Positions 7,897-17,083 of a stretch of DNA of 64,000 nucleotides are shown piece after piece. Under the pieces are notes generated by a model. That model ran no database searches. It was not told the DNA's origin and saw only the letters and a program-made list of their open reading frames with translations. The first letter of the stretch is position 1; each line of letters begins with the position of its first letter. Origin of the DNA: an uncultured Kiritimatiellota bacterium (lineage in GTDB: Bacteria; Verrucomicrobiota; Kiritimatiellia; RFP12; UBA1067); assembly GCA_934621385.1 (NCBI GenBank), contig CAKTUI010000005.1, forward strand, positions 17,506 through 81,505, given 5' to 3'. Position numbers and translations under genes: made by a program.

Positions 7897-8827
7897 GTCA
7901 AGAACCTTATTCGTGGACAAAGGCGGCGTCCGATTGGACGCCGCTTTGCTTACCGCCTTCCCAACCTCAAGCCGCGCCTTTATCCGGGAAGCGATTCGGG
8001 ATGGGGAGATTCTTCTTAACGGACGCGTCGCGGCAAAAGGCGTCAAGTTGCATGGCGGCGAAACGATTCTCGTCAAGTCTCTCGCGGAGGCGGCGGACAA
8101 TCTGGTAGCCCCCAATCCCGACATCCGCCCCCGTTGCGTCTTTGAGGACGACGCGCTCTTGGCCTACGACAAGCCGGCGGGAGTGCCCGTCCAGCCGCTT
8201 TCCCGAACCGAACGGACGACGCTGATGAATGGCGTGGTCGTTCAGCACCCGGAATGCATTCCCCTGGGCGACATGCCGCTGATGGCCGGTGCCATCCACC
8301 GAATTGACGCGGACACCTCGGGGCTTGTCCTCGTGGCGCGGACCGCTTCCGCATTTGAGAACCTACGCGCACAGTTTGCCGCGCAGACCGTCCAGAAGAC
8401 CTATCTTGCGCTTGTCGAGGGATCTTTCTCCGTCGGTGGAACTCTTGAGCACGACCTGATTCACGATCCGACGCTCCCCTTCTGCCGAATGATTGATGCC
8501 CATCACAACCGCCTGACAACCTCCATGCGACAGAAACTGAGACCCCTCCATGCGGTCACACGGTTTCTCCCCATCGCCCATACGACGGACGAAAACGAGG
8601 AGCGGACGCTTCTGGAGGTGACAATCTTCACGGGCGTGACGCATCAGATTCGCGCACAGTTGGCTCTCGCGGGAATGCACATCGTGAACGACCGTCTCTA
8701 CGGGGCGTTTGCCGTCGAGGGATTGGAGGGGCACTGCCTACACGCACTCGCGGCAAAATTCACGCACCCGACCTCGGGCGTGGAGACCGAGATTCGTACG
8801 CCGTTCCCCTTCTGGGCGAACTTCTGA
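7889..8827 (+). CDS. RluA-family pseudouridine synthase
   Basis: 312 residues. An N-terminal S4-like RNA-binding module (residues about 7-60, VRLDAALLTAF ... LLNGRVAAKGVKLHGGE) precedes the catalytic domain. The signature HRIDADTSGLVLVAR contains the catalytic Asp. The family isomerises uridines in 23S rRNA or tRNA; RluC/RluD-like architecture is most likely, but the target base cannot be assigned. The stop lies 13 bases from the convergent phosphodiesterase gene. Confidence 0.9.
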   Translation: MIESRTLFVDKGGVRLDAALLTAFPTSSRAFIREAIRDGEILLNGRVAAKGVKLHGGETILVKSLAEAADNLVAPNPDIRPRCVFEDDALLAYDKPAGVPVQPLSRTERTTLMNGVVVQHPECIPLGDMPLMAGAIHRIDADTSGLVLVARTASAFENLRAQFAAQTVQKTYLALVEGSFSVGGTLEHDLIHDPTLPFCRMIDAHHNRLTTSMRQKLRPLHAVTRFLPIAHTTDENEERTLLEVTIFTGVTHQIRAQLALAGMHIVNDRLYGAFAVEGLEGHCLHALAAKFTHPTSGVETEIRTPFPFWANF

Positions 8828-8840
8828 GGGCTACGCGTCC

Positions 8841-9962
8841 TCACTCCGCACGGACGTGAGCAATCTGGCAGGCGCGTCCATGCGTTCCCTTGACGATGCC
8901 GCGCCCAAAGAAGAAGAGCTCCGTCGGATCAAATCCCGGCTTGTTGTGGATGTCCACATGGGCGGCGTAGTCCGGAGCCTCGCGGTCATCCGTCCACCAC
9001 TTGTACTCGCACCAGGATCCACTCTTCGCCAAGAGAATGGTACTGCCCGGGACTGATTGCGTCGGGCGTTCGTAATCCCCCGTCTGAAGCAGGAGCGTTT
9101 CCGCTTCCTGTGCCGAAGGGCCGTAAATCACGCAGAACTCATGGTCGCACATCGCGAACGCCCGCGACTGGTAGAAATCGGGATAACTCAACCCACCAAC
9201 CGTTCGCGTGGCGAACAAGCCTGCCTTCCGAAGCACGACATTCGGACGGACAGGGGGTAGCGTCACATCCGTGATGTCGTAGTCCCCAAGCACGTCAAGT
9301 GCCGCGCCCCGCCGCTGGGCAAGTTTGGCAAGACGCTCAATCTGATGACGGAACTCACGCACCGCCGCCGCAGCCTGCGCACTCGAAGGACCATACTTCT
9401 GCGCGGCATAATCGAGCGTCGGGAGATAAAGGTAGGCCTCCTCGACATCATGGGCGTTCGTCATCTCCTCAAAATAGGAAATGCACTTTCGACCAATGCG
9501 CGGCGAAGCGAGCGGACCCCAGTAACGCCAAAGGGGGAACTTTCCACAGAGCCGCCGAAGGACACCCTCCATCCCCGTCGGTTTCGTGTAGCACGACATG
9601 ACCATGCCGCCCCCATGCTTGTGAATGGGCGCGGGGGAGATCAGAAGTTCCACATCCTCGCCCAGCGACTGCTGGAAGAAGAAAACCCCCGTCGACCGTC
9701 CCCAAATGCGTGGCCCCTGCACAAGCCGCGCACTCTGCTCCCAGAAAATCGGCTTGCGCAAATCGTCCATCCAGTGACCATTTGAGACGATGCCATGTCG
9801 TTCGGGGGGCAGACCCGTCCGCAGGGTCGCCTGCGCAACACATGTCACCGCCGGGAAGACGCTCGGCCTGGGTTCGAAGTGAAGCCCCGCCACGGATTCA
9901 AGTCCGTGCCGCTCCACGAGATTCCATCCCAAACCCGCCGCAATGACCGTCAGTTTTCTCAT
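8841..9962 (-). CDS. Alkaline-phosphatase-superfamily phosphodiesterase/nucleotide pyrophosphatase
   Basis: 373 residues. The N-terminal part (about 28-60, PRPSVFPAVTCVAQATLRTG then PERHGIVSNG) matches the type I phosphodiesterase/nucleotide pyrophosphatase core, where the Thr in FPAVT is the expected nucleophile. Later GDYDITDV and CDHEFC resemble metal-ligand loops. No signal peptide is evident. Its ATG overlaps the UbiA gene stop by 4 bases. A phosphodiesterase of this type beside a UbiA-like enzyme recalls the EboF/EboC pair of the ebo cluster; that link is inference. Confidence 0.8.
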   Translation of the reverse strand: MRKLTVIAAGLGWNLVERHGLESVAGLHFEPRPSVFPAVTCVAQATLRTGLPPERHGIVSNGHWMDDLRKPIFWEQSARLVQGPRIWGRSTGVFFFQQSLGEDVELLISPAPIHKHGGGMVMSCYTKPTGMEGVLRRLCGKFPLWRYWGPLASPRIGRKCISYFEEMTNAHDVEEAYLYLPTLDYAAQKYGPSSAQAAAAVREFRHQIERLAKLAQRRGAALDVLGDYDITDVTLPPVRPNVVLRKAGLFATRTVGGLSYPDFYQSRAFAMCDHEFCVIYGPSAQEAETLLLQTGDYERPTQSVPGSTILLAKSGSWCEYKWWTDDREAPDYAAHVDIHNKPGFDPTELFFFGRGIVKGTHGRACQIAHVRAE

Positions 9963-10723
9963 GATGCACTTACCCCAGGAAGGACACGCCTAAGCAGGCG
10001 AAGAGCCAACAAAAGAAAGGCCCCCGTCACCAAGAAAGGCCGAATAGGGAAGAGGACAAGAACGAGCAACTGAAGGTAAATCAGGCTACCAATCAGAATG
10101 CCGACCATCCGACGCTTCATCGGATTCGCCTCCTCCCCTTCCGAATACCTCGTGATTCCGGCGACGGACAGCGTCCAGAGGATGAAAAGTCCAACGACAA
10201 CCAGAAGCTGCCCGCCGGTTAGGCGCAGGAATTCGGAGAACGGAGACAAGACGACGACTCCACACAGGAAGTTCAGTCCGCGGCAAAGCCCCATCAAAAA
10301 CCACGCCTTCGTTCGGTTGTAGACGACGATGGACGCGACGAGCGCACACATGGTCACCCACCAGGCGGGCGGCAAGTCAGCCGCCGCGCCGACGAGAAGG
10401 ACCAGTCCAAGGCACAGTCCACGCGCAAGCCGTGCCGCGCCAACCGAAATCTCCCCCGCTGGAATCGGGCGTTCGGGGCCATCCGTTTTCGCCCCGACAA
10501 TGTCATTATCCGCAAGACCGAAGAGATAGGCGGCAACGGCAGAAAGCGCGGCAAGAAAGACGCGGGTGACAACAACACCATTTCCCCCGCCACCCAAAAG
10601 CGTCCACACAACCGCCGCGCCGGCAAGCACATCGCCAGGTACGGTCGGTAGGTTCACCACCCGAAAGAACTTCAGCCAGGGTTTCACATCAATTGGCCGA
10701 TGTCTTCTGGGCGACCGCGTCAT
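9959..10723 (-). CDS. UbiA-family prenyltransferase (EboC-like)
   Basis: 254 residues with about eight membrane segments. An opening FFRVVNLPTVPGDVLAGAA is followed by an Asp-rich loop DNDIVGAKTDGPERPIPAG, corresponding to the first aspartate-rich motif that binds Mg-prenyl diphosphate. Such enzymes join an isoprenoid chain to an acceptor in the membrane. The short length and the pairing with a phosphodiesterase gene fit the EboC branch better than MenA or UbiA. The ATG at 10723 overlaps the symporter gene by 35 bases; a GTG at 10687 just after the symporter stop is an alternative start. Confidence 0.8.
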   Translation of the reverse strand: MTRSPRRHRPIDVKPWLKFFRVVNLPTVPGDVLAGAAVVWTLLGGGGNGVVVTRVFLAALSAVAAYLFGLADNDIVGAKTDGPERPIPAGEISVGAARLARGLCLGLVLLVGAAADLPPAWWVTMCALVASIVVYNRTKAWFLMGLCRGLNFLCGVVVLSPFSEFLRLTGGQLLVVVGLFILWTLSVAGITRYSEGEEANPMKRRMVGILIGSLIYLQLLVLVLFPIRPFLVTGAFLLLALRLLRRVLPGVSAS

Positions 10724-12284
10724 ATTCCGCGATAATCTCGTCCGATGGACGCCGCGTCAGAAGTGAGACGACGACAATCGTCAAGAAGGCGAGGACAAAG
10801 CCCGGCGCAAGTTCGTACAGGTTGAAAATCGGATGGGCCGCAACGAGATTGGGATCCGCCGCGAAGATGAACTTCCAGACGAAACAGGTCGTCGCACCAA
10901 CCACCATGCCCGCAATGGCACCCGCCAGATTCGTGCGCCGCCAAAACAGAGCCAGAAGAATCAAAGGCCCAAACGCCGCGCCAAATCCAGCCCAGGCGAA
11001 GGACACCATCTTCATAACGACCTTGAAGAACTCGGACTGCGTGTTCATCGCGAGAATAATGGCCACCAGCGCCACCGCGCCCACGGCAATGCGCGACACG
11101 AAGATAAGCTCGCGATTCGAGGCCTTCTTGCGCAACACAACCTTGTAGAAGTCATTGGAGAAGGAAGATGCCGAAACCAGCAGCTGGCTATCCGCCGTCG
11201 ACATAATCGCCGCCATAATCGCCGACAGCAGAATGCCCGCAAAGATGCGCACGAAGAACCCGTTCGCAAAAATGCCGTTAATCATAATCATGAACATCTT
11301 CTCGGGATCGTCCCCGACATCCGCAAGCGTCAGTCCCCGCTGCTTGAGATAGAGATGGAAGACGAGACCAATCACCGTGGCCGCAATCAGCGAAATCGAG
11401 ACCCAGCTCATGGCAATGCGCCGCGACCCCTTCACCTCCGCCGGATTGTCAATGGACATAAAGCGGACGAGAATGTGCGGCATACCGAAGTAGCCAAGTC
11501 CCCACGCAAGGCAGGAGACAAGCCCAATAAAGCCCGTCGCCTTCCCCGTCGCGGCACTTGTGAAGAGCGACTGGAGGTAAGGATTGATCTCGTTCAGTCC
11601 GTCCACCGTCGCGGCAAATCCGCCCGCCTCACAGACGACAATCGCCGGCACGAGCACAATCGCCACAAACATCAGGGCACCCTGAATGAAGTCCGTCCAG
11701 CAAACCGCCATGTAGCCGCCGAAGAGGGTGTAGGCGACGACGACCAGTGCACCAATCCAAAGGCAGAGGTGATAACCCGTCAGCGAAAGGCCAAAAAGGT
11801 GGACGGTGTCGGGAATTCCGAATGTTGCCGTGAACAGCTTGGCGCAGCTCACAAAGCCCGAGGCCGTGTAGAAGGTAAAGAAGACAAGGATGATGACGGC
11901 CGCGACAATTCTCGAAAGCCCCGTCGGGTCGCGAAAGCGGTTATTGATGAAGTCCGGGATGGTAATGGAGTCCTTGCAGGCATTCGAATAGACGCGTAGG
12001 CGATGCGCCACAATCTTCCAGTTGAGATAGGTGCCAATCAGAAGACCGATGCCAATCCACGCCTCGGAAAATCCGCCGACATAAATCGCCCCCGGCAAGC
12101 CCATCAGCAACCAACCCGACATATCCGAAGCCTGCGCAGAGAGGGCTACCACCCACTTGTTCATCCGCCGCCCGCCGAGATAGTAGTCCCCAAGCGACTC
12201 CTGCCGCTTCGAAAAGAAGAAGCCAATCCACAGCATGAGAAGCAGATAGCCGACAAACGCCCCCAGCACAATCCAGTCAATCAT
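10689..12284 (-). CDS. putP: Sodium:solute symporter (PutP-like, Na+/proline type)
   Basis: 531 residues with about 13 membrane segments. The start at 12284 (MIDWIVLGAFVGYLLLMLWIG) matches PutP; the longer ORF to 12452 adds a non-family leader. LGGRRMNKWVVALSAQASDMSGWLLMGLPG (residues about 38-70) is the classical SSS TM1-2 region with the Na+-site SAQASDMSGW. The later AAIMSTADSQLLVSASSFSND motif fits the same family. Proline is the likely substrate. It sits between a UbiA gene and an NSS symporter gene, all on the same strand. Confidence 0.9.
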   Translation of the reverse strand: MIDWIVLGAFVGYLLLMLWIGFFFSKRQESLGDYYLGGRRMNKWVVALSAQASDMSGWLLMGLPGAIYVGGFSEAWIGIGLLIGTYLNWKIVAHRLRVYSNACKDSITIPDFINNRFRDPTGLSRIVAAVIILVFFTFYTASGFVSCAKLFTATFGIPDTVHLFGLSLTGYHLCLWIGALVVVAYTLFGGYMAVCWTDFIQGALMFVAIVLVPAIVVCEAGGFAATVDGLNEINPYLQSLFTSAATGKATGFIGLVSCLAWGLGYFGMPHILVRFMSIDNPAEVKGSRRIAMSWVSISLIAATVIGLVFHLYLKQRGLTLADVGDDPEKMFMIMINGIFANGFFVRIFAGILLSAIMAAIMSTADSQLLVSASSFSNDFYKVVLRKKASNRELIFVSRIAVGAVALVAIILAMNTQSEFFKVVMKMVSFAWAGFGAAFGPLILLALFWRRTNLAGAIAGMVVGATTCFVWKFIFAADPNLVAAHPIFNLYELAPGFVLAFLTIVVVSLLTRRPSDEIIAEYDAVAQKTSAN

Positions 12285-12306
12285 TTTACCTTTATTCCTT
12301 ATTGAA

Positions 12307-13743
12307 TTAGATGGACCAACCGCCAATCTTGAAATAGCGGCAAACTTCCGAAACGAGAATCGCGATGACAAAGGTCGGGGCCAAGTAGCGCACCATAAAC
12401 GAGTAGAAGTGCTTCGCATTGAAGGTGTGGCCTTCCGCCTCCACCTCGTCAATCACGCACTTCGGCTTCAGCACCCACCCAACGAAGATGCAGGTCGCCG
12501 CCGCGACAATCGGCATCAGCACGGAGTTTGTCACGAAGTCAAAGAAGTCGAGGAACTGCATCTTGAAAATCGTAATGTCCTGCCAAGGGCCATAGCCCAA
12601 CGCGGAGAAGGTCGCAAGGAAAAGCGCCAGCGTCCCCGTAAAGAACGTCGCGGCGCGGCGCTCGATATGAAGGACGTCGCAAACGGACGCAACACAAGCC
12701 TCGTAAAGCGAAATTGCCGAGGTCGCCGCCGCAAAGGTGACCAACAGGAAGAACGCCATGCCAATCCACGCACCCGCCACACCCAGCGTTGCGAACACCT
12801 TCGGCAGCGTGATGAACATCAGCCCAGGCCCCGCATTCATCGCCTCCTTCACGGGAACGCCCGTCTTCACGGCGAACATGTAGACGACGGGGATAATCAT
12901 CAGGCCGGCGAGAATTGCAATCAGCGTGTCAAAGATTTCAATGCGGCGAACGCAACGCTCAATCGAATCCGACTTGCGCATATAGCTGCCGTAGGTAATC
13001 ATAATGCCCATCGCAAGGGAGAGCGAGTAGAACATCTGCCCCATCGCACCCAGAATCGTCTTGCCGAGCAAGGCCACCGAGAATTCACCATCCGAACCAC
13101 GCAGGCAGTCCATATTGGGAATGAGATAGTACCTCAGGCCTTCGCTCGAACCCGGAAGGCAGATGACGTAAATCGAAATGGCGACCGCCATCAGGAAAAG
13201 AATCGGCATCATCACAAGATTGGACTTCTCGATGCCGTTCTTGACACCCAGGACAATCACGCCCGCACAGGCGAGAATGAAAATCATGCCGTAGCCAAAC
13301 GAAGCGAACGGGGAACTGATGAAGCCGGTGAAAAACGCACCCGAATCCGCCGCGCCCGCGCCCATCAGATTCGCACCGGTAAACGCCATCTCGCAATAGG
13401 CCTTGAAGTAATAAAGCACCCATCCACCGATGACGCAGTAGTAGGGCATGATGATGACGGGAATTGCCGTCGCAAGGAATCCGACGAATCCCCACTTGCC
13501 GTGCAGGCGCGAGAACGCCGTCAACTGGGACTGATGGGTATTGCGCCCAATCGCGACCTCCGTCAGCATCAGCGTAAAGCCGAGCGTCACCACAAGTCCA
13601 AGATAAATGGCAATGAAGGTTCCGCCGCCATACTGCGCCGCCAAATACGGGAAGCGCCAAAGGTTCCCCAGTCCAATGGCCGAAGCCGCCGCCGCAAGAA
13701 CAAACGCCAACTGACCCGACCAACTCGCTCTCTTCTTCTCCAT
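12307..13743 (-). CDS. Neurotransmitter:sodium symporter (NSS/SNF family) amino-acid transporter
   Basis: 478 residues, about 11-12 membrane segments. It starts with a short basic tail, then SGQLAFVLAAAASAIGLGNLWRFPYLAAQYGGG, the diagnostic NSS TM1 with its unwound Na+/substrate site (as in LeuT). Bacterial members take up amino acids such as tryptophan, tyrosine or leucine with Na+; the substrate is not assignable here. It lies 22 bases upstream of the SSS symporter start, so the two Na+-coupled carriers are probably co-transcribed. Confidence 0.92.
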   Translation of the reverse strand: MEKKRASWSGQLAFVLAAAASAIGLGNLWRFPYLAAQYGGGTFIAIYLGLVVTLGFTLMLTEVAIGRNTHQSQLTAFSRLHGKWGFVGFLATAIPVIIMPYYCVIGGWVLYYFKAYCEMAFTGANLMGAGAADSGAFFTGFISSPFASFGYGMIFILACAGVIVLGVKNGIEKSNLVMMPILFLMAVAISIYVICLPGSSEGLRYYLIPNMDCLRGSDGEFSVALLGKTILGAMGQMFYSLSLAMGIMITYGSYMRKSDSIERCVRRIEIFDTLIAILAGLMIIPVVYMFAVKTGVPVKEAMNAGPGLMFITLPKVFATLGVAGAWIGMAFFLLVTFAAATSAISLYEACVASVCDVLHIERRAATFFTGTLALFLATFSALGYGPWQDITIFKMQFLDFFDFVTNSVLMPIVAAATCIFVGWVLKPKCVIDEVEAEGHTFNAKHFYSFMVRYLAPTFVIAILVSEVCRYFKIGGWSI

Positions 13744-13786
13744 ATCCTGTATTCCTTCCTGAAATGCGAACCTTCATCAAACGCGA

Positions 13787-13821
13787 AAAGTCGAAAGGCT
13801 CAGGTGAGCCTCTCGACTTTC
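13787..13821 (-). terminator. Hairpin terminator of the porin-like gene
   Basis: Near-perfect inverted repeat AAAGTCGAAAGGCTCA / TGAGCCTCTCGACTTT with a 2-base centre. On the minus strand the stem ends in CTTTTCGCG. It separates the porin-like gene from the downstream symporter genes. Confidence 0.7.
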
Positions 13822-13858
13822 GGTTTCATCAACAACCTTTCAACTCTCAGCCTTCGGC

Positions 13859-15340
13859 TTAGAAGTCGTAGAACGCACTGAACTGGAGACGGTTCGCATC
13901 GGCATCCGTCTTCGAGCCGTTCTCCTCGGCATAGCGCGTCATCAGGCGCGCATACTCAAGCCCGAGCTTGAAGTTGTCAAGAATCCGATAGAACGCCGCG
14001 ACATACGCACGGTCGTTGTAGAGGATGCCGTCCGCATTCCGCGCACAGCCGTCCGACGGATTGTCCATACCGTAGCCAGCCGCAAACGACCACGTGTTGT
14101 TAAGCTCATACGCGAGATCAATGAAGCCACCGACCGTGCGGACTTCCTCACCCCTCTCACCGACGCGGTCAAAGGCAACGCGCTGAGCGCAGCCAGCCTG
14201 AACGCCCCCGAGGTTCTCACCGGCGTAGAACTGACCCGTCAGCGTGAACTTCTCAAGGAACGGGACCTGCGCCGCGAGCATAATCATCTGCGTGTTGTAC
14301 TCGTCGGAGCGACCATCGTAGATGCCATCACCATCCGCATTCCATCCACTCAGACGGCTGCTGCGGTCGCGCCCGTACATACCGCCAAGGCCGATGAGCC
14401 AGCGACGGCCCTCATCCCACGCGGCCTCCTTGTCATAGACGAGCGCACTCTCAAAGATACCCCACGCGGACGCCGTATTGTCCTGAACGCCGTCACCATC
14501 GCGGTCGCCGCCCATGCCCGGGCCGCCCTTCACAAGACCAACGCGCCATTCAAGCGAGCTGTCCTCGAAATCCCACTTCTTCGTCACGCGAATCTGCGGA
14601 CTGCGGCGATACGGATGACCGGCGTTCTCCATCCACGCACCGTCAATCTCGCTCGGCGTGACCATCTTCCAGAGATGCCAGGTCTGACCGAAGAGAATCG
14701 ACCAGCCGCTCTCATGCTGGGCATCCACATAGAGGTGCCGCCAGTGGAAGTCGTAGGAGTTCTGATCGCCACCCGCGAGGTCGAACTCGGCCTTGCCGGA
14801 GAACTTCCAGCCGTTGATCGCCTCAGGCGTCGCGAACTGGAGACCAAGGATGGAATCCTGCATCGAAAGCGTCGTGTTGTTCTGGCGGCCCTTGTTCTTC
14901 ACGAAATCGGTTGACCAGTCGCAATCCAGCGGACGGTCGGACCAAACGCCTTCGAACACGAGGTTGCCGTAAGGCGTAATCTGAAGGCCGGACTCGCTCA
15001 GCGGCTCAAAGATGCCGGCGAACTTGTCAGCAAGGTAGTACTTCTTGCCGGACTCGGTCGTGTAAATCCGACCCGACTCGCTCACCTCCGTACCCGCCTC
15101 CGAAGCAGGCTTCTCGGCATCTTTCGACTGGCCGGCCAGCGCGGCGGTAGCCCTGGGGGCGGTGCTACGACCCTCCAATTCGGCGATTTTCGCGGCCTGA
15201 GCCTTGTTTTCGGCCTCCAGCTTGGAAATACGCTCAATCAGGGCCTTCAAGTCGTCCTGCGTGACCGCATCCGTCGGGGCGGCCTCAACGGCGGCCACCG
15301 TGCCAATGGCGAACAGCGCCGCCAACATCAGTCTCTTCAT
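13859..15340 (-). CDS. Porin-like outer-membrane protein with N-terminal coiled coil
   Basis: 493 residues. A signal peptide (MKRLMLAALFAIGTVAAVEAA) is followed by a short coiled coil (about 30-58, KALIERISKLEAENKAQAAKIAEL). A long beta-strand-rich domain ends in ANRLQFSAFYDF, with a terminal aromatic suited to outer-membrane insertion. The coiled-coil-plus-barrel layout resembles trimeric porins of the OprO/OprP or S-layer-homology-porin style. It probably mediates diffusion of small solutes; substrate unknown. The gene stands alone, with a terminator after it. Confidence 0.78.
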   Translation of the reverse strand: MKRLMLAALFAIGTVAAVEAAPTDAVTQDDLKALIERISKLEAENKAQAAKIAELEGRSTAPRATAALAGQSKDAEKPASEAGTEVSESGRIYTTESGKKYYLADKFAGIFEPLSESGLQITPYGNLVFEGVWSDRPLDCDWSTDFVKNKGRQNNTTLSMQDSILGLQFATPEAINGWKFSGKAEFDLAGGDQNSYDFHWRHLYVDAQHESGWSILFGQTWHLWKMVTPSEIDGAWMENAGHPYRRSPQIRVTKKWDFEDSSLEWRVGLVKGGPGMGGDRDGDGVQDNTASAWGIFESALVYDKEAAWDEGRRWLIGLGGMYGRDRSSRLSGWNADGDGIYDGRSDEYNTQMIMLAAQVPFLEKFTLTGQFYAGENLGGVQAGCAQRVAFDRVGERGEEVRTVGGFIDLAYELNNTWSFAAGYGMDNPSDGCARNADGILYNDRAYVAAFYRILDNFKLGLEYARLMTRYAEENGSKTDADANRLQFSAFYDF

Positions 15341-15370
15341 GCCTTTTTCACTCCTTACTTTAGTTAGAGT

Positions 15371-17083
15371 TCAAGATTCGTGAATTATACCATTTTTTGC
15401 CGCGCTCTGGCAACCGCCCGCTCGTGGGCTCGCGCGAAAGGAACCGAATAAATCGGCTTGATAATGATAGGCTGGCTGTCGCGAAGTCGTCTCTTGAATA
15501 ACGGTATCAACAATGGTATCTATCTTCTCACGATCGTTTGACTCATACGCACTTACGAGTTTTTCGACATCGCCATCGCTCAAGCTACTCCATGCAGGAA
15601 TATGCACATTACGAAGATTCTGCGCCTGATAGCGAATACTGCCACCACGCATTTGGACAGAGATGTTGCGGATTTGTGAAGTTACGAAAGAACTGCGCAA
15701 AAGAACGCACAGAGCTTTCAGATTCCACTTTGTCGATGTAATCCAATAGACATTGTGATGCGGATAATATGAGCCGCGCTCGTCCAAAGCAACATTGCCG
15801 CCGAACTGAATGTCGGGAATGAGAATCTTGGGACTACGCAACAGTGAATATTTCACGCGGTCTAGGGTCCGATACCAGTCTTGCGGGTGCTTTCGCGCAC
15901 AATATCGCGCCTTGAGTTTTGTGGCGTGAGAATCAAAATACGCGGCGGTCAGCGGGTATCGCGCAAGATTGCGCATCTGCCTGTCATCGTCATCATCGTA
16001 TGGATTGAGCAGATACCGTTCATCCCATGTGATACACCCGTTGTGTATGTCTTCCGAGGCGACCAGCGGCAAAAGACAACTCGACTCGATGCTCGTGTTG
16101 CGCTGCGCATTGACATAAATGTCATCTGCACCAGAGGCGATGCCAATTCCGATCTCCGTTCCCTCTGCCGACTTCGTGATCGTAGGAAAGGTCTTGGCGA
16201 TTTTGTCAGCCGTTTCTCGTTCCTGGCAGTCGGTCGAGATCCACGGCGAATCACCATTGTACCATCGTTGAAAAACGCTCAGCACGTTGTTCGGCATATC
16301 CATTCGCACCTGATTAAGCGTGGCAACGCTGGCATCATCGATCGTCGATGAATATGTTTCATGGTCGCGATGATGATCGATGATGTAAATTGCCGGATAG
16401 GCCGATACTTTCTCGACAAAAGGCTGAGAATGTTCCATGTTGAGATACAGCGCAACATGATACTTATCGGCAATCAGACGGCGGAGTTTCCGACCATAAC
16501 TACTCTTGGTAAACCGATTGGTACAAATAAACGAGAATACGCCCCTATTGGAGAGCAGAGCCAGCGACTTTTCAAAAAATGGAACATAGATGTCGCACCG
16601 TTCGGCAAACGACAGGAACAAATCACGATACTCTTTCTGTTTCGCGGCAGAAATGTCATCAAATCTGATGTAAGGCGGATTACCAATGACTATGTCAAAT
16701 TTCTCTTTGAAGTCCTGTAAAAGAAAATCCCCGCAGACCAGCCACTTTGAAAGAAGCGTATGGGTTCGGGCCCTTGTACAACCAGAAGCCGTAAGCCGTT
16801 TGCTAACGGCTTTGCGCAATTTCTCAATGTTGATAGTCGAAATATCACACGCCCGTAAGAACGATTCGGCGTCAGCAGAAGCAAAGTCTGGCTTTTCGGA
16901 GAGCCATGCCTCGATAAGCGGCAAAACAAACGCACCATCACCACAACTCGGCTCTAACACACGCAAACCAGCAAGCAATTTGAATTTACCGCAGTGTAGA
17001 ACACTGTCCAACATATAGGCAACAACTTCTGGTCGGGTAAACACCTCGCCAGTTACTTCGCCTTGCTGTTCCTCTTTTTTCAT
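15371..17083 (-). CDS. N6-adenine DNA methyltransferase of a type II R-M system (PaeR7I/XhoI-like)
   Basis: 570 residues. Motif I is LRVLEPSCGDGAFVLPL (about 40-56, AdoMet binding) and motif IV is IVIGNPPYIRF (about 132-142, catalytic NPPY), in gamma-class order. The C-terminal half holds a target-recognition region. It should methylate the same site as the adjacent endonuclease and protect host DNA. The start ATGA overlaps the remnant stop of the endonuclease gene by 4 bases. The locus is lower in GC than its surroundings, consistent with acquisition by transfer. Confidence 0.88.
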   Translation of the reverse strand: MKKEEQQGEVTGEVFTRPEVVAYMLDSVLHCGKFKLLAGLRVLEPSCGDGAFVLPLIEAWLSEKPDFASADAESFLRACDISTINIEKLRKAVSKRLTASGCTRARTHTLLSKWLVCGDFLLQDFKEKFDIVIGNPPYIRFDDISAAKQKEYRDLFLSFAERCDIYVPFFEKSLALLSNRGVFSFICTNRFTKSSYGRKLRRLIADKYHVALYLNMEHSQPFVEKVSAYPAIYIIDHHRDHETYSSTIDDASVATLNQVRMDMPNNVLSVFQRWYNGDSPWISTDCQERETADKIAKTFPTITKSAEGTEIGIGIASGADDIYVNAQRNTSIESSCLLPLVASEDIHNGCITWDERYLLNPYDDDDDRQMRNLARYPLTAAYFDSHATKLKARYCARKHPQDWYRTLDRVKYSLLRSPKILIPDIQFGGNVALDERGSYYPHHNVYWITSTKWNLKALCVLLRSSFVTSQIRNISVQMRGGSIRYQAQNLRNVHIPAWSSLSDGDVEKLVSAYESNDREKIDTIVDTVIQETTSRQPAYHYQADLFGSFRASPRAGGCQSAAKNGIIHES

